A DNA stretch of 25,332 nt from Hadarchaeum sp964343275 (GTDB lineage Archaea > Hadarchaeota > Hadarchaeia > Hadarchaeales > Hadarchaeaceae), in assembly GCA_964343275.1 (NCBI GenBank), contig CAYFIY010000019.1, positions 1 to 25,332 on the forward strand, written 5' to 3'. Both the position numbers and the translations under genes were made by a program. Within the stretch, counting starts at the first letter, position 1. Each line of letters begins with the position of its first letter. This document shows positions 22,629 through 25,332 of this stretch, in pieces. Under the pieces are notes generated by a model. It had not been told where the DNA came from and did not search any database. It worked only from the letters and a program-made list of their open reading frames with translations.

Positions 22629-23237
22629 ATGTACGGGTTCACAGGGACGATAGTCGGAGTAAGATGCAAGTACGGCATAGTACTTGCCTCAGATACTAGG
22701 GGCACCGCTTATTACCATGTGCTCAGCAAGCGCGTGCAGAAGATATTCAAGCTGGAGGAATCCATCGGTGCAGCCATCTCCGGAAGCTCCGGCGATGTTC
22801 AGAATTTTGTGGGCGTGTTGAGGGTAGAAGCCAACCTCTACCGTTTGAATAGGGGAACCCACATATCCACCAATGGCTTGGTTCAGGTCGCTTCGAACAT
22901 GCTATTCGGGCGTAGGATGTATCCCGCCATAGTCGCTGGCGTGATATCTGGTTTGGATGAAGACGGTCCGCGACTTTATTTTGTGGACCCGGTTGGGGGA
23001 AGAATAGAAGAAGAGAAGTTTGCGAGCGCGGGAACGGGGTCGACAGTGGCATACGGAGTGCTGGAGCAGATGTACCGAGAAGACATGACTCTCGACGAAT
23101 GTGCAAAGCTCGCTGCACAATCAATAAAAACAGCCATAGAGCGAGATGCCGCGACCGGTGATAAGATAGTCATTGTCCTCATCGATAAAAATGGATATCG
23201 CGAACTCTCTGACGACGAAATTGAAAAGTTAAAGTAA
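22629..23237 (+). CDS. psmB: Proteasome beta subunit-like protein with atypical N-terminus
   Basis: Ntn-hydrolase of the 20S proteasome beta family, 202 residues. Asp22 (LASDTRGT) and Lys34 (VLSKRVQKI) match catalytic Asp17 and Lys33. GTGSTVAYGVLE and RDAATGDK match the later active-site strands, with Thr in place of Ser at the two positions equivalent to Ser129 and Ser169. The N-terminus is odd. Canonical subunits read G-TT(T/I)VG, with cleavage before Thr1, but this reads FTGTIVGV. Aligned without a gap, Thr1 is a Gly; cleavage at the Gly-Thr bond would instead leave a chain one residue shorter. It may be an inactive or altered paralogue in a mixed beta ring. No alpha subunit is in the window. 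GTG 22620 is an alternative start. Confidence 0.88.
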   Translation: MYGFTGTIVGVRCKYGIVLASDTRGTAYYHVLSKRVQKIFKLEESIGAAISGSSGDVQNFVGVLRVEANLYRLNRGTHISTNGLVQVASNMLFGRRMYPAIVAGVISGLDEDGPRLYFVDPVGGRIEEEKFASAGTGSTVAYGVLEQMYREDMTLDECAKLAAQSIKTAIERDAATGDKIVIVLIDKNGYRELSDDEIEKLK

Positions 23238-23243
23238 GCACGA

Positions 23244-23250
23244 TTTTTTT
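23244..23250 (+). terminator. Oligo-T terminator after the proteasome beta gene
   Basis: Seven T in a row lie seven bases after the psmB stop, in the gap before the convergent molybdenum hydroxylase gene. Confidence 0.5.
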
Positions 23251-23354
23251 AAAATAATCTAAATATTGTATTGCCGATTCCTTCACTGTTTACAATTACG
23301 TCATTTTTTTGATTCATTTCCCTAGAAGTTTAAATTTAATTTATTTACCCGTTC

Positions 23355-25332
23355 TCAATCAATCATATTTTTCAAAGTTTTGAAGACTCTTTCGCTAGTC
23401 AGGGGAAGTTCTTTTATTCTCGCTCCTGTGGCTCGACAAATTGCGTTGGCCACGGCAGGGGCGGTTGGAACGAGGGATGGTTCGCCTACTCCTTTTCCAG
23501 CGAAGGGACCGGTGGGTTCGATCGATTCAACTATGATAGGCTGGATATTGGGGACATCGGTTGCGTGCAAGAGTTTATAATCGGTGAAATTTTTGTTGAC
23601 CGGTCTGCCTTTACTGTCCAAAACTAGGTCTTCGGTAAGGGCGTAACCGAGGCCCATTACTGCTCCACCCTCAATCTGACCCTCCACAATTGTGGGGTTT
23701 ATGGCTCTGCCAACGTCGTGGGCGTAAACGAGCTTCAGGATTTTAATATCGCCCCTCTCGGTATCTACCTCAACTTCCACGACTTGAGCTCCAAAGACAG
23801 GGGCATTACTAGGGGGGATGTAAGCTGCCTTTCCGATTATCGTTTCTTCCCCGACAACTTCACCGATGGATTTTTTGACCGTTGGCTTGCTCTTTGCGCT
23901 AATAACTCCGTTCTCCACTTTCAAATCTACAATTTTTGTTCTCATCATCTTAGCAGCCTTTTTTAATAGCTGGACTTTGGCGTCTGCAGCGGCTCGCCTA
24001 GCCGCTTCTCCACCTATATACAGAGATCCGCTAGCATAGGTGCCTCTGTCGACTGGTACAAATTCGGTATCGGGGGGTGAAATCGAAACTTTCTCAAAAC
24101 AAGTTCCAATCTCCTCTGCAACTATCTGAGCAACGGTGGTCTTGATACCCTGTCCAATATCGACAACACCTGATAAAATCTGCACCGTTCCATCGTCGTT
24201 TAACTTCACAACCGCTGAGGAAAATTCTTTAATATAGGGATAGGCTCCGGTATTGTGCATCAATAAGGCTATACCAACTCCTCTCTTCTTGGTAATATCT
24301 TTGCCTGGATTGTTCAACTTCTGTTTCCAGCCTATACTTTTCCTAGCTCGGACTATACATTCCTTTAAATCGTTGCTCATCAATTTGTTTGAAGTTCCTG
24401 GGTTCAAATCCCCAGGCTTAATTATGTTCTTTAATCTGAGTTCAACTGGATCCATTCCCAACTTATCGGCAATGGCATCCAGCTGTGATTCAACGGCGAA
24501 GCTATGTTGCGGGTTTCCATAGCCACGAAAAGCACCGGCGACCGGACTGTTCGTATATACGGTGTGCGCCTCGAACTTTACATTTGGTGATTTAAATAAA
24601 CCGATTTCCCTGGTGCCCATCGAACCCGCTACTGCTGGACCGTGTGAAGCGTAAGCCCCGGTATTCACGATGGCCTTGATGTGTCTGGCCACCAGAGTTC
24701 CATCATTCTTGACCCCAGTTTTCAATTCGAATATGCATGGGTGGCGAGTGGTGGTTAGATAGAACACTTCTTGCCTAGTCAACTTCAGCTTCACTGGCTT
24801 CCCCGTTTTCAAGGTCAAAAGTGTGCAGATGGGTTCCAATATCACTTCGTCCTTGCCACCGAAGCCTCCACCGATGAATGGGGCGATTACCCTGATTTTG
24901 TTCTGCGGCATGCCAAAAATTTCCGCTAATATACTACGAACATGGAAAGGAATCTGGGTGTTGGACCATATGGTCAGCTTTCCAGATTTATAACTTGCCA
25001 TACACGCATGAGGCTCGATGGGTGCGTGTACTTGACGCGTAGTCGTATATCTATCATCGAATATATGATCGGCTTCTTTGAAACCCTTCTCGATATCGCC
25101 CCATTCATTTGTGACGTACGCCGCCACGTTGCGTTCCACATCGTGGATCTTTGCTGACCCAGGTAACATGGCTTCTTCAGGATCTAAAACTTCGGGGAGT
25201 TTCTCATACTCTACGTCAATTAGGTCCAGCGCTTCCTCGGCAACGTCCTCACTCACGGCGGCCACAACAGCAACCGCTTCCCCTACGAAGCGCACCTTTT
25301 TGTCAAAAATATACTTATCCTTCGGATCCATG
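23355..25332 (-). CDS. Molybdenum hydroxylase large subunit, xanthine dehydrogenase family, N-terminus outside window
   Basis: Second xanthine oxidase-family catalytic subunit; about 658 residues are visible and roughly the first 100 lie beyond the right edge. Signatures are canonical: FVGEAVAVVAA near the visible start, IGGGFGGKDE (about 24845-24875), AFRGYGNPQ with the conserved Arg (about 24507-24533), and GPFAGKGVGEPS with the general-base Glu near the C-terminus. IDIGQGIKTTVAQI-like cofactor contacts are also present (VDIGQGIKTT). It differs from the left-hand subunit in having the intact glycine loop and the Arg. Its FAD and 2Fe-2S partners are not downstream within the window, so they must lie upstream, beyond the right edge, or elsewhere. 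Substrate unknown. Confidence 0.93.
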   Translation of the reverse strand, partial: MDPKDKYIFDKKVRFVGEAVAVVAAVSEDVAEEALDLIDVEYEKLPEVLDPEEAMLPGSAKIHDVERNVAAYVTNEWGDIEKGFKEADHIFDDRYTTTRQVHAPIEPHACMASYKSGKLTIWSNTQIPFHVRSILAEIFGMPQNKIRVIAPFIGGGFGGKDEVILEPICTLLTLKTGKPVKLKLTRQEVFYLTTTRHPCIFELKTGVKNDGTLVARHIKAIVNTGAYASHGPAVAGSMGTREIGLFKSPNVKFEAHTVYTNSPVAGAFRGYGNPQHSFAVESQLDAIADKLGMDPVELRLKNIIKPGDLNPGTSNKLMSNDLKECIVRARKSIGWKQKLNNPGKDITKKRGVGIALLMHNTGAYPYIKEFSSAVVKLNDDGTVQILSGVVDIGQGIKTTVAQIVAEEIGTCFEKVSISPPDTEFVPVDRGTYASGSLYIGGEAARRAAADAKVQLLKKAAKMMRTKIVDLKVENGVISAKSKPTVKKSIGEVVGEETIIGKAAYIPPSNAPVFGAQVVEVEVDTERGDIKILKLVYAHDVGRAINPTIVEGQIEGGAVMGLGYALTEDLVLDSKGRPVNKNFTDYKLLHATDVPNIQPIIVESIEPTGPFAGKGVGEPSLVPTAPAVANAICRATGARIKELPLTSERVFKTLKNMID

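Noticed and set aside
22747..23124. Minus-strand open frame of 125 codons
   Set aside because: It is antisense to the proteasome beta gene and shows no motif; a shadow frame.
24397..24416. A tRNA T-arm look-alike (stem CTGGG/CCCAG around TTCAAAT) on the plus strand
   Set aside because: It lies inside the well-supported molybdenum hydroxylase gene on the minus strand, and no acceptor, D arm or anticodon arm surrounds it.
1..25332. CRISPR array, rRNA, intact insertion sequence, replication origin
   Set aside because: I looked for regular spaced repeats, transposase genes and origin-like repeat clusters near polB and saw none that hold up.

Overview
The window is a piece of an archaeal chromosome. 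The evidence is a run of archaeal information-processing genes: family B DNA polymerase, fibrillarin with Nop5, type 2 methionine aminopeptidase, aEF-1beta with its small zinc-ribbon partner, a Tfx-type regulator, diphthamide synthase and a proteasome beta subunit. Many genes have an AT-rich TATA-like element about 25-30 bases before the start codon and no room for a leader, which suggests leaderless mRNAs. Others have GGAGG/GGTGA Shine-Dalgarno sites. Tfx, the class I GAPDH and PdxS suit a euryarchaeal-type or related uncultured lineage, but the sequence alone does not settle the taxon.

Layout. (1) 1-3730, plus strand: a molybdenum hydroxylase operon (large subunit cut by the window edge, FAD subunit, 2Fe-2S subunit) and a 72-residue orphan. 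It converges on a YgeW-type catabolic carbamoyltransferase (3794-4846, minus). (2) 5030-8802: DNA polymerase B, a convergent overlapping tfx gene, and methionine aminopeptidase. (3) 8844-11390, minus: a DUF116-like cysteine protein, then the nop5-flpA operon of box C/D RNA methylation. (4) 11503-13464: a class I GAPDH gene followed 24 bases later by pdxS. (5) 13465-15080: a gene-poor stretch with probable relics, an orphan ORF, a tRNA-Arg(GCG) and a clearly broken htrA protease gene. (6) 15082-16878: zinc ribbon, EF-1beta, a tiny gene resembling the C-terminal domain of cation-efflux transporters, and a cysteine desulfurase, all closely packed. (7) 16882-20676, minus: dph6 with a histone-deacetylase-family gene, adenylate kinase, and an MFS transporter. 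(8) 20700-22620: a broken small membrane/coiled-coil gene, an inositol monophosphatase-family gene coupled to a small DNA-binding-like gene, and a structured non-coding stretch. (9) 22629-23237: a proteasome beta subunit with an unusual N-terminus. (10) 23355-25332, minus: a second, more canonical molybdenum hydroxylase large subunit, cut by the right edge.

How the genes fit together. Xanthine-dehydrogenase-type subunits beside a YgeW-type carbamoyltransferase recall the bacterial anaerobic purine/ureide catabolism cluster. However, the left large subunit lacks the residues expected for purine binding, so its substrate is open. Tfx is known in methanogens as a regulator of a molybdenum enzyme operon, which makes its presence between two molybdoenzyme loci worth testing. 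GAPDH and PdxS share glyceraldehyde 3-phosphate. The other striking theme is gene decay: at least two convincing and two weaker relics, interrupted by different stop codons, lie in the otherwise compact sequence. I saw no CRISPR array, intact insertion sequence, rRNA or replication origin.
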